A stretch of 64,000 bases of DNA from Glebionis coronaria (taxonomy: Eukaryota; Streptophyta; Magnoliopsida; Asterales; Asteraceae). Each line of letters opens with the position of its first letter. Position 1 is the stretch's first letter. The DNA lies in contig CM046878.1 of assembly GCA_025667525.1 (NCBI GenBank), positions 101,571,237-101,635,236 of the forward strand, written 5' to 3'. Under the pieces are notes generated by a model. The model worked only from the letters and a program-made list of their open reading frames with translations. It had not been told where the DNA came from and searched no databases. Below are positions 44,446 through 55,386 of this stretch, in pieces. The translations under genes and the position numbers were made by a program.

Positions 44446-44776
44446 TGTTGGAAATACGTTTTTACGTATTTAGGAAGATTCGGTCACTTCGACAATATAT
44501 TAAATAGTAGCTCGTAGTCTAGATATCTTTATATTATTTAAAAAGAAAGGCTTGGTCCATGTTATGTATGGACGGCCCAATATTGTAAGCCCAAGCCCAT
44601 CTTATGGGCTTGGTATATAAACTCTCTCTTTAGATGGAGAGAGTGTGGTTTCTCATACTTTTCACATAGTAATCAAGGTGTAATCTTTTATTTTCTCTCT
44701 CTAAAAGTGTGTGAAATCTACCATCTTTCTATCTCTTTCTCTCTCTAGAATATACATAGATTTACAATATCTTACA
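44446..44776 (+). mobile_element. Copia 2 3' LTR
   Basis: 331 bp, starting TGTTGGAAATACG after the purine tract. About 14 differences from the 5' LTR, mostly transitions. Right flank CTTCC is the TSD copy. Confidence 0.9.
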
Positions 44777-46051
44777 CTTCCAAATTAGTTTTTCTGTAAA
44801 ATTAAATCATAAATGAATCACATATTTTAAGTGGTTAACCGGATAAAATAAAATCAATTTAATTTTACTAATTAAATCAATAAAATAAAACCACTTAATT
44901 AATTTATTTGTAAAACTAATTTTACAAAAATAATTTAACCATAGTTAACATAAACCCCGTACTAGTATTATTTATTTTCCGTGACCCCGAAACCCGTGCT
45001 AAAATCTTCCCCGAGACACCAATGTCTCGGGTTAACCAAATCGGGCCCACGTCGTGATCCCTTGCAGAGTTGCAGCTGACGTCACCCAATAGTGGTTCCC
45101 ATTGTTTGTCATGTTAAAAGTTCCCACTGTTTGTCATGTTAAAAGTTCCCACTGTTAATGCAGTGGTTCCCACTGCTAATGCAGTGGTTCCCACTGCTAT
45201 TGTTTTTGTTCCCACTGTTCGCAATCCCAAACACCCCCTTTCTGCGAGTTAAACCCAAACACCCCCTGCTGAGTCTGGGTACCCACTGTTTTAACAGCCA
45301 AACACCCCGGTTGGGGCTGTTGGCTTGCGGCTGGCACAAAAACCAACGCCAAACCCCTGGTGGGTGGCGGCTGATCAAAAGCCACACACATCGAGACCTT
45401 ATGGTCTCGGCTTTTCGTGAATCGTGCAGCAACACGACACCCCTTGTTTCTTTTTAACAACTGATTATGAATTAACCACGTTTTCTTGTTATATGGTTCT
45501 AAGGTTCACGGTTTATAAGAGAAAGAAAGGGGTGATTACCTTGTTCACGATTTAAGAACGAAATACAAACACATAACTGAATCAATAGCAAAAGTTGGAT
45601 CTTTCCCCCTTGTTTTTGTCTTCTACCGTCGGCCGCCACAAGAAGAACAAACCCTTGTTTTGTGTTTTATCTTTGTTTACAGTTGTGTAATGAAAATGGG
45701 GTAAACCGTCGTTTCTTTTTTTTTTACAAGCATAGTGGGCTCAAAGCCCATCTTCCCTTCTTCTTTTCTTTTTAAAACGCAGCCCAACACAATCCATGTG
45801 ATTTTTGTTTTCGTTTCGCTTCGTTTAAAATCGTATAACTTGCGTTTCGTATTTTAAAACCCCGTCATGTATTTATTTATTTAACGGAAAATAAATATGT
45901 ACGTAATACTGAATAATTATTTTCTGAATTATTAGTTTGTTGTAATATATAAATAAAATGAGACTGCGTATTTAATATTAACGTTTAATTAAAGTTAAAT
46001 CTGAGAATACGCGTATTTAATATTCGAGGATTTTTAAATACGGGTTTTACA
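44777..46051 (-). mobile_element. Solo LTR, 5' half (split by Copia 2)
   Basis: Continuation of the minus-strand LTR of 30807-32171. Its start TGTAAAACCCG is at 46051 (minus). It contains tandem repeats at 45090-45215 and a CCCGAGACACCAATGTCTCGGG inverted repeat (arms CCCGAGACA and TGTCTCGGG) near 45010-45032. Confidence 0.65.
45090..45215. repeat. Short tandem repeats in the solo LTR
   Basis: A 25-bp unit (GTTTGTCATGTTA + AAAGTTCCCACT) occurs twice, followed by a 22-bp unit (TAATGCAGTGG + TTCCCACTGC) about twice more. All share TTCCCACTG. Confidence 0.75.
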
Positions 46052-46055
46052 AGAC

Positions 46056-46417
46056 CAGGCTGTGTTTGTCAACACGAGCATTAGCTGTGAGCAGTAGCAG
46101 TGGGCGGTAGTTGTGAGCAGTAGCAGTGGCCAGTGAGTGGTAGCTGTGAGCAATAGCTGTGAGCTGTAGCTGTGAGCAGTAGATGTGGCAGCTCACCGCT
46201 CATCTGCACTGCTTCTTAAAACAAGCATTGAAAAAATAGTCTTCCTAAAAAATAGCACTGCCCAAAAATTCTCACCGCTCCTGTTGCCAAACGACCACTG
46301 AGAATTAAAAAGCTCACCGCTCATTTTGCCAAACAAGTAATAAATTTTAAAATGCTCTCTTTCACCGCTTATTGCTCCAAAATGCTCTCTCACTGCTCCT
46401 CACCAAACAGAGTCTAG
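46056..46417. mobile_element. hAT-like MITE, probably interrupted by the solo LTR
   Basis: The right end reads, inverted, CTAGACTCTGTTTGGTGAGG. A matching left end CTAGAC (30800-30805) plus CTGTGTTTG (46060-46068) is restored if the solo LTR is removed. The body carries a degenerate AGTAGCTGTGAGC repeat cluster (46078-46190) whose inverse occurs as CTCACCGCTC further on. Family assignment is tentative. Confidence 0.4.
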
Positions 46418-48089
46418 GGTGTGTTTTTTTTACCTGTTTAGAAAAAGTTACTTTTTATACAAAGCTATTTGTTTGTGGTTGGTCTTATATCAAAGAATTA
46501 TGTTTCTTTTTTCTTTTTTAATGACAAATATCAAAAAATAACGGACTATCATAACTTTATTCGGATCAAGGTAACAACTTAAAATTAAATGATAAAGTTT
46601 ATATCTGCATCATCAGTAATTGAATTTCTTGAATGGCCATCTTCAAGTGTATATCAAAAATCTTGCTAATAAATTGAAGAAATATTAAATACTGTACTCC
46701 GTGTATGAAACATAAAATTGAAAACTCCCAGTAAAAATTTACGTAGTAATTGTTATTTTGTATAAACTTGAAGATGAAATAAATGATTAATCAACTAAAT
46801 CGAAACTAATTTATCTTGGCCACCTAAGTTTTCTTCTGGAGCTTAAAGAGGGAATTTTGTCCAAAGTTCAAGTCTTGCAAAAGATAAAAGATCTTTGAAT
46901 TTTCTCCTCGTGTAAGTCGTGAGTTCTAGGACCGAGTCTCTGCTAATATTCGGGTCTTGAGGCCTGTCCGTTTGAATAGTTTAACTTGAAAGTCAGATTT
47001 TAAGAGCAACCACAATGATAGTTTGACAAAAGACTTTTTACTATTACCTCAAATCTTTTGAATAACTTTGTTCATTGTGATAAAAGCTTGGTGAAAGACT
47101 TTGAAGAGTCGCTTGGTAAACAACAAGTGTTTGACACAAAATATAACAAGTCTCTTTCTTGCATTCGAAGGAGTTTTTAAGAATGACTTTTTGAAAGATA
47201 TAATTTGAGAAAAAATTATTGCAATTAAAAGAAATAGTCATTATAGCTTATGTGCATTGGGATGATCTAAGTATAGTGCCATTCTAAAAAGAGAAAAAAG
47301 TTATATACATCCAACGACAAATGATTTCTTGTATGTGAATCACATATAGTAATTATTTTCCTTGTAACGAAAAATCTATTAAAGAAAAATGGTAACCGTC
47401 TTTTTCATACATATGAATCCATTATAAAGAAAGTTGAAATTTTAGAAATACGAAATTCGGTGATGATAGAGGTCGTTGGGAAGGATAATCGGATCGTTAT
47501 TGGTGTTAACGGAAATCGGAGCAGTTGTAACACTTCCAAAATGGTTGAGCAAAAGTATACAAGTATAGAGGTTATTACGTCATTTAATTCAAATAAAAAG
47601 AGAAAAAAAGGACTTTAAATGAGATGTTTAAAATGTTACCTCATTCATTTAATTCAAAATGATAGTAAGTCTTACGATAATCAAGTTCAAAATACTAAAG
47701 CGAAATAATAGTTTCACAAGTGACAACGAGATAAAATGTTCAATGTAGAAGCTAAACATTTGAAATATCCAAAAATGCATGCGGACTACAATCATATCAA
47801 AACAGTGAACCCAAAACTGGTTGTTCAAAAAGAGCCATGACGTATGGAACTTTAACCATGTTTTAGGAAAATCTTGGATTTTATTATAATATTTTAGTCT
47901 TCAATGTCGGATAAAATTATTATAAGTAATATAATTATGATTTGTAGTTTCTAAAATATTTTACATACTATGTTTGAATAAAAAAGACACACATAGAGAT
48001 CACCTAACTCTTATTCAATGATCCCACCATCTCAAAATCATCACATCTTCAACTTTTATCTACCTTCAACTGCTATGAATCTACTACCC
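46418..48089. other. AT-rich intergenic stretch
   Basis: I see no supported gene, RNA or element ends in this 1.7 kb. Confidence 0.4.
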
Positions 48090-48092
48090 TTA

Positions 48093-49901
48093 GAGATGGG
48101 GAGTGGTAGTTGTTGGCGCGGTTGGTAGGTCTTTGCCTCCAGACCGTTGTTGGCGCACCGCTCCTCGGCTCGCGCCAAAAACAACAACCCATCTGTTAGC
48201 TATTCTTTTTAGAATTAAAAAAAACTAGCCGTTAGAATAAAATACTCCCTGGCTCGCGCCAAAACAACAACCCAGCTGTTAGCTATTTTTTTTTGGAATA
48301 AAATACCCTTTTCAAAATTTAAACCCCCAAAAAATCTATAAATACTACCTTTTTTATCAAACTTTATACACTTAATTCTTACACTTTCTATCTTATAATC
48401 CTCTACTACTTTAAATTTTTTATCACATGGATCCTTACCAAAACACTATCAACAAATACAAAAATTATTTTGGTGACGATCACGAACGTTATATGCGAGG
48501 TTAACGGAGTATGAGACCTTTGTGGTTATGTATAATCAAGAAGCCGGTGGATCGGGGTCGGGGCTAATAAATAGGAGGCGTATATACCTCGTCGGGAAGA
48601 CGCGAGTCAAAGATTGCTAGATGAGTACTTGGGCCATGCCGAAACTCCTGCAAAATATGGAAGACGAAGGTATCGTATGAGTTCAAGACTTTTTAGAAAA
48701 AATGTCAATGTTATTTTAAATCATAATGCCGACCCTCTTCCTGAATACTTTTCTTATTTTCACCCATGGATGGATGCTACCGGTCGACAAAGTATTCATT
48801 ACATATGAAAGATCACTTCGGCATTTCGTCAATTGGCATATGGGTTATCACCCCGATGCATTTGACGAGTATTTACAAATTGCCGAACGCACTGCTAGAG
48901 AATGTTTGATTAATTTTACTAACTGCATATATGACTTAATTATATGTTGAAACGTGTTTAAGAAAACTCTCTCCCACAGATATAGAAAAAACATATACAT
49001 TGCACATTCAGAATCATGGACTCCTCATAGTGCTTGAGAGTATTGATTGCATGTATTGGGATTGGAGAAATTATCCCAAGGGTTTACATGCTCAATTTAA
49101 AAGATGAGATCATAAATATCCAACTCTTATGTTAGAAGAAGTGGCGGATCGACAGTTGTGGATATGGCATGCATACTTTGGTGTTCCTGGGGAAAACAAT
49201 GATCTAAATGTCTTATAAGGTTCTCCTTTATTTGATGATGAGTTAGCCGATAGGGTTCCGGATTCTCCATTTGAGCTAAACGGAAAAACATACAAAAAAG
49301 GTTATTATTTTGCTGACGGTATTTATCCTGAATGGTCTACTTTTGTGGAAGTATTTTCAATTTCAAGGGATGAAAATACATTTCGGTTTAAAAGAGTTCA
49401 AGAAGGTAGAAAAGATATCGAACGCGCTTTTGGTGTCTTACAAGATCGTTGAGGAATTATACAACAACCGGCTCGTGCTTATGAAATAAACCACTTGAGA
49501 CGAATCATGTATTGTTGTATCATGTTACATAACATGATACTGGAAGACGAAGGATTCGCATTGAATCTTAGAGATGTTTATGTTAATCCTCAACCGAATA
49601 TTGTTCGAAGTTGGGTCCGAAAGATGTGAAATAAATGAGAGGAAAACAAAATAAATTCGAGACCGAAGAGTGCACAACGAGCTTCAAGCCGATCTTGTAG
49701 AGCATTTGAGCCGTAATCATTAAATTGTTATGTTTTTTTATTTTAATGTTTTTTTTAATTGTTATATTTTTTAATTGTAATGTTTTTTTTATGTAATGGA
49801 TTTTTTTAATTTCATGAATTTTTAATTTAAGTTATTTTGTGTTTATTAAAATAAAATTCGTTGGCACCACATTTTGGGTCCCAACGATTACCTCAAAACA
49901 A
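48093..49901 (+). mobile_element. PIF/Harbinger-type element, transposase part, right end lost
   Basis: TTA (48090-48092) is followed by GAGATGGGGAGTGG, like the GAGCAGGGGGAGTCC terminus of the Harbinger element at 50392. Behind it are a GC-rich sub-terminal region, a TATAAATA at about 48337-48344, and a transposase pseudogene. The right terminus is not seen; a MITE begins at 49902. Confidence 0.65.
48427..49725 (+). pseudogene. Harbinger transposase (DDE_Tnp_4 type), broken
   Basis: From ATGGATCCTTACC at 48427 the translation recovers, across frames with several stops, RRDASQRLLDEYLG, YGRRRYRMSSRLF, ESIDCMYWDWRNYPK (first Asp), GYYFADGIYPEW (second Asp) and RKDIERAFGVLQ (catalytic Glu), then MYCCIMLHNMI. 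This is the order of PIF/Harbinger plant transposases (DDE superfamily nuclease). Stops and frameshifts occur at about 48505, 48806, 48946, 49105, 49216 and 49451. Family members need a separate Myb-like ORF1 partner; such an ORF lies 1 kb downstream in another element. Confidence 0.8.
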
Positions 49902-50326
49902 TGTTGTAAAAAAGGGACTAAGCGGCCGCCTAGGCGCTAGGTGGTCATACTCCGCCTAGGCGGCGGCTAGGAGCTAGGCGGTCAAAAAAGTCAAGAAAGT
50001 CAACAAAAAGTCAATATTTTTTTACAAAAAATAAAGTGTTTTCTTTCTAATATATAGTGCACATATTTATTCATTATTATAAACATAAAGTAATGGATTT
50101 TTCGTATGAAACTGAAACCTGTTGAATTATATATTCACGTTTGAAGTTTTAAGCACTTAAATTTATTATCTTTATTTGTTTATTTTGCAAGAAATTCAAA
50201 TTATTTGAAACTAAAAGTATTTTTTTTTATGTAATACATATTATTTATAAAATTTATATGCATAAAACTTCAATCCGCCTCGAAAATCGTCGACCATCTG
50301 ACTAGCGTCTAGCGATTTCTACAACA
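49902..50326. mobile_element. MITE with CCTAGGCG-rich ends
   Basis: Termini TGTTGTA...TACAACA. The left sub-terminal part is GCCGCCTAGGCGCTAGG and related palindromes. A diverged copy lies at 59682-60075 in duplication copy B. Confidence 0.5.
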
Positions 50327-50559
50327 TTTTCCCAAAATATAATGTCAAAAGATTTCTGATGTCAAAATTCCAAAATCTACATAACACCTTAGAGCAGGGG
50401 GAGTCCAAGCCTTTGGCGAGGCGCCATGGCCACCGCGCAGAAAAACCCCACTGCGTAGGGCTCTGTGGTCCTGTCCCGTCGGCTTGGCGCCATGGCCAAC
50501 AGCTCTCGCGGTGGAGTTTTGTTTATGTTTTTTTTAATGTAACGGTAATATTTACCCTT

Positions 50560-50579
50560 GGGGGGGGGGGGGGGGGGGG
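50560..50579 (+). repeat. G20 homopolymer
   Basis: Twenty consecutive G residues in the 5' region of the Harbinger element, followed by CAGAATTTTT. A G13 run occurs in the ORF of the same element at 51407-51419. Confidence 0.95.
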
Positions 50580-50746
50580 CAGAATTTTTATAAAAAAAAA
50601 CCCAAAAACTCCATTTTTCCCCATTTAAAAAACCTATAAAACCCCCCTTATATTACCAAACTTCACACACACTTTCTTATACACTTATATCTCCCATTTC
50701 TTCAAAAAAAAAAGAATCCTAATTCCAACCCCAATCAAAAACCTCA

Positions 50747-51862
50747 ATGGGTTTTCGGTATGATCAAAGACCCAACCAACCAAATTCCGGGTTCGTCTTC
50801 GAATCCGGGATATGTTCCCCAATACCAACCTCAATACTCTGCATCTCAATTTGCTAGCTCCGAAGATTTGTTGTTGCTTCAACAATTTAAGGCGCAACAA
50901 ATGCAACAACAACAAACCCATCACACCACTTCGCAACAACCTTCCGAGCACGCATCACACCACTTTGAAGAAGTCCCCGACTCCTCATCCGATCAAGAAG
51001 TCGTTCCGAACCCTACGTCGAAGAAGTTACGAAAGAAGTCGGTGACAAAAAAAATAATGGAAAAGAACCCGTCCCTAAAGAAGAAACAAAACAAACGCGT
51101 GCTTTTTGGTCTCAAGCCGAGGAAGAGCTTTTGGCCGAGGTTTACATCCAAATGTCCGAGGATCCAAAAACCAGAGCGGATAAAAAAAGGCATCTTTTTG
51201 CTATAAAGTGTGCAATGAGTACAACGCGGTCTAGAAAAAGAAGGGTTTTAAGGAGCGTACAAAATAACATGATAACGGGCAATTGGACTCCGATGAACCA
51301 AGCGATTAAGAAGTTTAATGATTTGGTGAACGAAACTGCGGTTCATAGTGGGGAGAGTAATGAGAATTGGATGTCGAGGGTGTATCGGTTGTATGAGCAA
51401 GTCGTTGGGGGGGGGGGGGAGTTTAAGCATCGGGATGCTTGGAACTTTTTGAAAAACAAACACAAGTGGAAAAACCCCGACTCAACTGTTGAAAGAAGAA
51501 GTCGTCTAATGGGCACCGACGAAGAACCGAAACACTTTGGAGACGATGCTTTGACTCGGCCACCGGGTATGCACCGAATTAACAAAAGTCAACGCACAAG
51601 TTCCAACTCGACCGCCAGCACCGGGTTCAACCCGGCCGCTTACACGGAATTTATGGCGGAGAAATACAAGTTGGACCGTGAAGCCAAATTGTCCGTGCTT
51701 GCTTCCGAGAGCGAGGAACGAAGACGGTTGATCCAAGCTCAAAAGATTGTGGAGGACTTAAAGGTGCAGCAAATTGACACAAGTGGGATGCATCCGGTCG
51801 ACGCCGCAATCTTCGAGTCCCCAAAGGCACGAATCCGGGCAACGTATCAACCACGTGACTAG
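50747..51862 (+). pseudogene. Harbinger ORF1, Myb/SANT-like DNA-binding protein (frameshifted)
   Basis: ATG at 50747 gives MGFRYDQRPNQPNSG, then a shift near 50789 enters the frame with SSSNPGYVPQYQPQ, a Gln-rich and Ser/Pro-rich N-terminus. A further shift in the T run near 51105-51112 leads to WSQAEEELLAEVY, the start of the Myb/SANT-like trihelix domain, with NWMSRVYRLYEQ and HRDAWNFLKNKHKW further on (51131-51480). The C-terminal part (KYKLDREAKLSVLASES, coiled) resembles the NAM-associated C-terminal domain. In PIF/Harbinger elements this protein binds the element ends and imports the transposase. The last 243 codons are open to 51862. Confidence 0.75.
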
Positions 51863-52130
51863 TCGGCGCTCGAATAATAATGTTTTTTAGTTTTATGTGT
51901 TTTAGTTTCATGTTCTTTAAATTTTATGTTTTTTAGGTTTTTTTTAATGTAACGCTTTTTAATTTGAATGAATTTTATTTTAATTTTAAAATGTTTATTA
52001 TTATTTACTTAAAAAAAATTCCTACGGCTCAAGGTTACCAGTGAAAACTGGTGTCGCAGGAAAAACTGGTGCCGTGGGGAAAAATCTGGCGTGGCAGCAC
52101 TTTTTGTTCCATGGCACCAAGTCTCCCTGT

Positions 52131-52413
52131 TAGGGCTGAGCATCGGTCCGAGACCGGACCGGACCGAGGACCGAATTAGTCCGAAACCCCGGACCGAGAC
52201 CGGACCGAAATGGTCCGGTCCGGTTCGGTCCTATTAGGCATAATCGACGAGATTTTACTAAGACCGAACCAGACCGGACCGGACTGAGGACCGACTTGGT
52301 CCAAAACCCCGGACCGAGGACCGGAACGAAATTGCTCGGTCCGGTTCGATTCGGTCCGGTCCAGTCCGGTTTTCTGGTCTGAATCAGTTTTGAATCTGTC
52401 GTGTTCAGCCCTA
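52131..52413. mobile_element. hAT-type MITE nested in the Harbinger right end
   Basis: Ends TAGGGCTGAGCA and inverted TAGGGCTGAACA. The interior is a dense run of GGACCGGACCGA / TCGGTCCGGTCC words in both orientations that can fold on itself. Flanks CTCCCTGT and CTCTTGCG are a poor 8-bp match. Confidence 0.7.
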
Positions 52414-52794
52414 CTCTTGCGCTCTTAGTCACCACCTTTATACTCTAACCAATCACAACTCTCTTACACCATATTACTTTATACCATCACGAATGACTGA
52501 CTACCACCAACAAGTACAAAATTGTTCATCACATACTCAAGTGTTTTAACCAATAATTAATCATATATTCATAGGACTAAAAACACATTCTGATTTAATA
52601 TAAATAAACAAAAAAGTAAAGTTTTAAAAAGGCTCGAAAAAGTTTCATAAAGATTTTGCAAGAACGTAAAATTTAACTTTTACATCACGAAATATGCCAA
52701 AGTATGGGCTTAAGTTTTGGCGTGAGACGAAAAGCTAAAAAATGTGATAAAACATGATAAATTGAGAAAATAATATTTTTTTACTTTATTTTTT

Positions 52795-53415
52795 AGAGTT
52801 AATTATATTTTTGGTCCTCATGTTTTGGCGGGTATAACGGTTTTTGTCCCAACATTTGAAAAATATCGGATCTTCTTCTATTTCACTCCCCGTAACACTT
52901 TTGGTCCTAAAAGTTAGTTGACTAACTTTTAACCGTTAATTATGAAGGATATATATGTCTTTTACCAATTTATTAAAAGATATTACTCATTAGGCTGGTG
53001 GCAGTGGCGTTAAAGCCACGAGCGAGATACAGTAAGCAGCGCGCAACCCCCATCCCCCTGCTTAAACTCGCGCGCGAGTTAGTCCCCAGAAAAAAAAGAG
53101 GGTCAGACTCACCCTGGTGAGTTAAACTTTTGTGGGCCCATTTTTATTTTTTGGGTTAGGTTTATTTGTGGGTGTTTTTTGTGAGTGGAGTGTGTTAAAA
53201 TAATAAAAAAAATAGGTATAAAAGGTGAGTGTAGGTAAGTATCATTACCTCACAGAGTTTGGGTGAATTTATTAACCACTCCCACCAGCCTTGCTATAAT
53301 ATCTACATAAAACAACCCTCTTATTCTTGTAACCATTTTATCAATGTACTTAACTCTATTTTTTTTCAAATGTTAGGACTGAAAGTGTTATACCCACCGA
53401 ATCATGATGACAAAA
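52795..53415. mobile_element. Long-TIR MITE (MULE-like) present only in copy A
   Basis: The left end GTTAATTATATTTTTGGTC...GGGTATAACGG and the right end (inverted) GTTAAGTACATTTTTTGTC...GGGTATAACAC are about 75% similar over at least 60 bp. Copy B lacks it (about 61590-61600). Exact ends and TSD are unclear because the target is T-rich. Confidence 0.6.
52993..53290. mobile_element. Tourist-like MITE nested in the long-TIR MITE
   Basis: 15-bp TIRs GGCTGGTGGCAGTGG and (inverted) GGCTGGTGGGAGTGG; flanks TTA (52990-52992) and TTG (53291-53293). 298 bp, non-coding, PIF/Harbinger-type. Confidence 0.75.
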
Positions 53416-53712
53416 AATGTACTTAACTTTATTTTTCATGTATAACATTTTTTGTAAATTCAATATATTATGTAAATTCAATATATTATCATTTCTTATT
53501 TTTTCATCGCCTTAAATAGCGTCATAAAATTATCATGTCGGCAAAAGCTAAAAGGTTTGTTATAACGCAGTGTCACGCCTCACACTACCTATAACCTTTA
53601 AAAAAAACTGAGAAACCCCAACAATACTAGTCTCTTATGAAAGAATACACACTGTCTAACATTATGATTGTTTTGCTTATACAAAGGGTTTCTTTCTCAG
53701 GTCTAAATGTTT

Positions 53713-53838
53713 TTGAATCGGTTCATATTTTTAGAAACCTTATCAAGGAACACAAAAAAATAGGAATGAATGACTATTGAATCGGTTCATATTTTTAGAA
53801 ACCTTATCAAGGAACAAAAAAAAATAGGAATGAATGCC
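53713..53838 (+). repeat. 64-bp tandem duplication specific to copy A
   Basis: TTGAATCGGTTCATATTTTT... occurs at 53713 and again at 53777; copy B has a single unit near 61920. It therefore arose after the segmental duplication. Confidence 0.85.
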
Positions 53839-54120
53839 TCAGATAGTCGATCTAAATCATCAAAACGAAAATCAGTCGGTAATTCCAACTTAGTTTTTAA
53901 TTCCTCACTGGCATCATTTTCAACAAATTTAATAACAAAAATGTAATCGCAAAAAACGGCTCTGTGAATGAACGGTAATAAAAGCAGTTCACAGGTTCCT
54001 ATAAAAATGCGAAACACACAAAAGTTTGTTTTTGGTTCAATCGTAGCATCACTTCCGGTCAATGCTTTTTTCGCTACCGGTGACGTGGCATCGAACCTTA
54101 TAAAAGTAAGAGCGAAAAAA
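53787..54120 (-). pseudogene. Unidentified exon-like segment (in both duplication copies)
   Basis: A minus-strand frame from about 54100 to 53787 reads SPVAKKALTGSDATIEPK, FIGTCELLLLPFIHRAVF and LEDD-like acidic sequence (ASEELKTKLELPTDF, FDDLDRL). Copy B (about 62235-61960) has the same segment with indels and a stop. Upstream on the minus strand, 54540-54700 carries GGGCCTATAT, GATGGGCTTTC and AACCCTAG words and TTATATAACA, like a plant housekeeping promoter. Nothing proves it is expressed and I do not recognise the family. Confidence 0.3.
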
Positions 54121-55386
54121 CTGTAAAAATGAGTTTTTTTTAATTATCGGCCGGAGAAAGTATTATTATTTCTTTAAGATTGAGAGACCTCAGGAGACCC
54201 GTTACAAATCACACACACAGTGGAACAAGGTTTAGACAAGTGTTTTCATAAGACCAAAAAACAGAAGATAAGATCAAGTTTAAGGATCGGATACTCTGTT
54301 TTAAAGTGGATGGAACACAGGCCGCCTTGAACCCACTGCTGTTTAAAGTGTCATACGGCACTTCCTATCTTTATAGGGGATTTCTTCCTCATTGGCAAAC
54401 AAAAAGACAACAAAACTAAAATGATACAAAAGTTTTGAAAAGTTTTAATGAATGAAAATGTGTGGCTGCTGAAATGTTATATAAGAAGATGGGTGCGATG
54501 TAAACCCTGATTTGTGTAGGATGCTAAAGCTAGGGTTACGAAAGCCCATCAAGTAATATTGATTTCAAGCTGAGCCTTTTAACCAATACATATAGGCCCA
54601 ATTAATGTTTCCAAATAACGTGCGTGTCGGTTATGTAAGAGAGTGTCTTTGATGTTTTTCGAGAACTATAAATTGAAGAGAAAAAGTTTCTCTCTCTTAC
54701 ACAGTTACATTACACAGGCCAGCTAGCATCGTATTAGCGGTGGAAATTCGTGACTTTTTTTTTCGTTTTATTAATGTTAAACTATAAAAATTGAATAATA
54801 TAAAACCGCTAAAATGAAAAAAATAAAATTTATAAAAAATATTAAAAATAGATGTTGAATTAGATGATACAAAATTTTAAAAAATATGATAATGTTAGAT
54901 TATAAAAAAATAAATTAACCAACAGATATTTTTACTTAAAAATGAATGTGAATTTTTAATATGTTATTACAAAAATTACACCACTTTATGTGAATTAAAA
55001 ATGATCTAATGATTAGATTTGGCATATTATTATAATACTAGCTTAAAGACCCGTCTAACGCCAGGACTATTTTAAATAGTGATTTTTGTAATAAAAAATA
55101 AGAAGATCTCTATATTCAAAACATGAAACGGGTTCGCGTAATATATGAAAACAGTAATATAAAAAACATAGAATATTCGATAAGCAAGTAAATTTTTAAC
55201 AACAATAAAAGTAGTATTCAATCCCTTATAATCTTCAAGCATGCTGTATGTGAGTCCATTTAAGTGAGAAGACAATCCCCATTACGCTAACACCTAAAGT
55301 AAAACAATAGTTAAGATTAATAGACATTACTTTTGTAAACCAATAATTTAAAATGTAGTAAATTACATACCTTCATAAACTTTTGA

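Larger units (their letters stand above)
32172..44776 (+). mobile_element. Copia 2: full-length but defective Ty1/Copia retrotransposon (SIRE-like)
   Basis: Two 331-bp LTRs (32172-32502 and 44446-44776) differ at about 14 positions. Flanks TTTCC (32167-32171) and CTTCC (44777-44781) form a near-perfect 5-bp TSD. The 11.9 kb internal region runs leader array, giant gag, protease-integrase, RT, RNase H and a 2.8 kb 3' non-coding part. Many stops disable it. It is inserted in the minus-strand solo LTR. Its layout matches Copia 1. Confidence 0.9.
50392..52424 (+). mobile_element. PIF/Harbinger element carrying only the Myb-like ORF1
   Basis: TSD TTA at 50389-50391 and 52425-52427. Left terminus GAGCAGGGGGAGTCC; the right terminus, once the nested MITE (52131-52413) is removed, reads inverted GAG(A)CAGGGAGACTTGG. 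Copy B of the segmental duplication has no insertion at this point (60101-60115), which confirms the limits. There is no transposase ORF, so it is non-autonomous. Confidence 0.8.
49523..54765 (+). repeat. Segmental duplication, copy A
   Basis: Direct repeat of 59518-64000. Matching parts are 49523-49684 with 59518-59679, 49925-50391 with 59682-60101, 52428-52794 with 60112-61600 (minus an insertion), 53416-54470 with 61600-62660 and 54443-54765 with 63707-64000. Unmatched parts are mobile elements specific to one copy. Divergence is roughly 8-12% by eye. Confidence 0.8.

Noticed and set aside
45139..45460. Frames on both strands near 45.3 kb
   Set aside because: They are translations of tandem repeats and GC-rich sequence inside the solo LTR.
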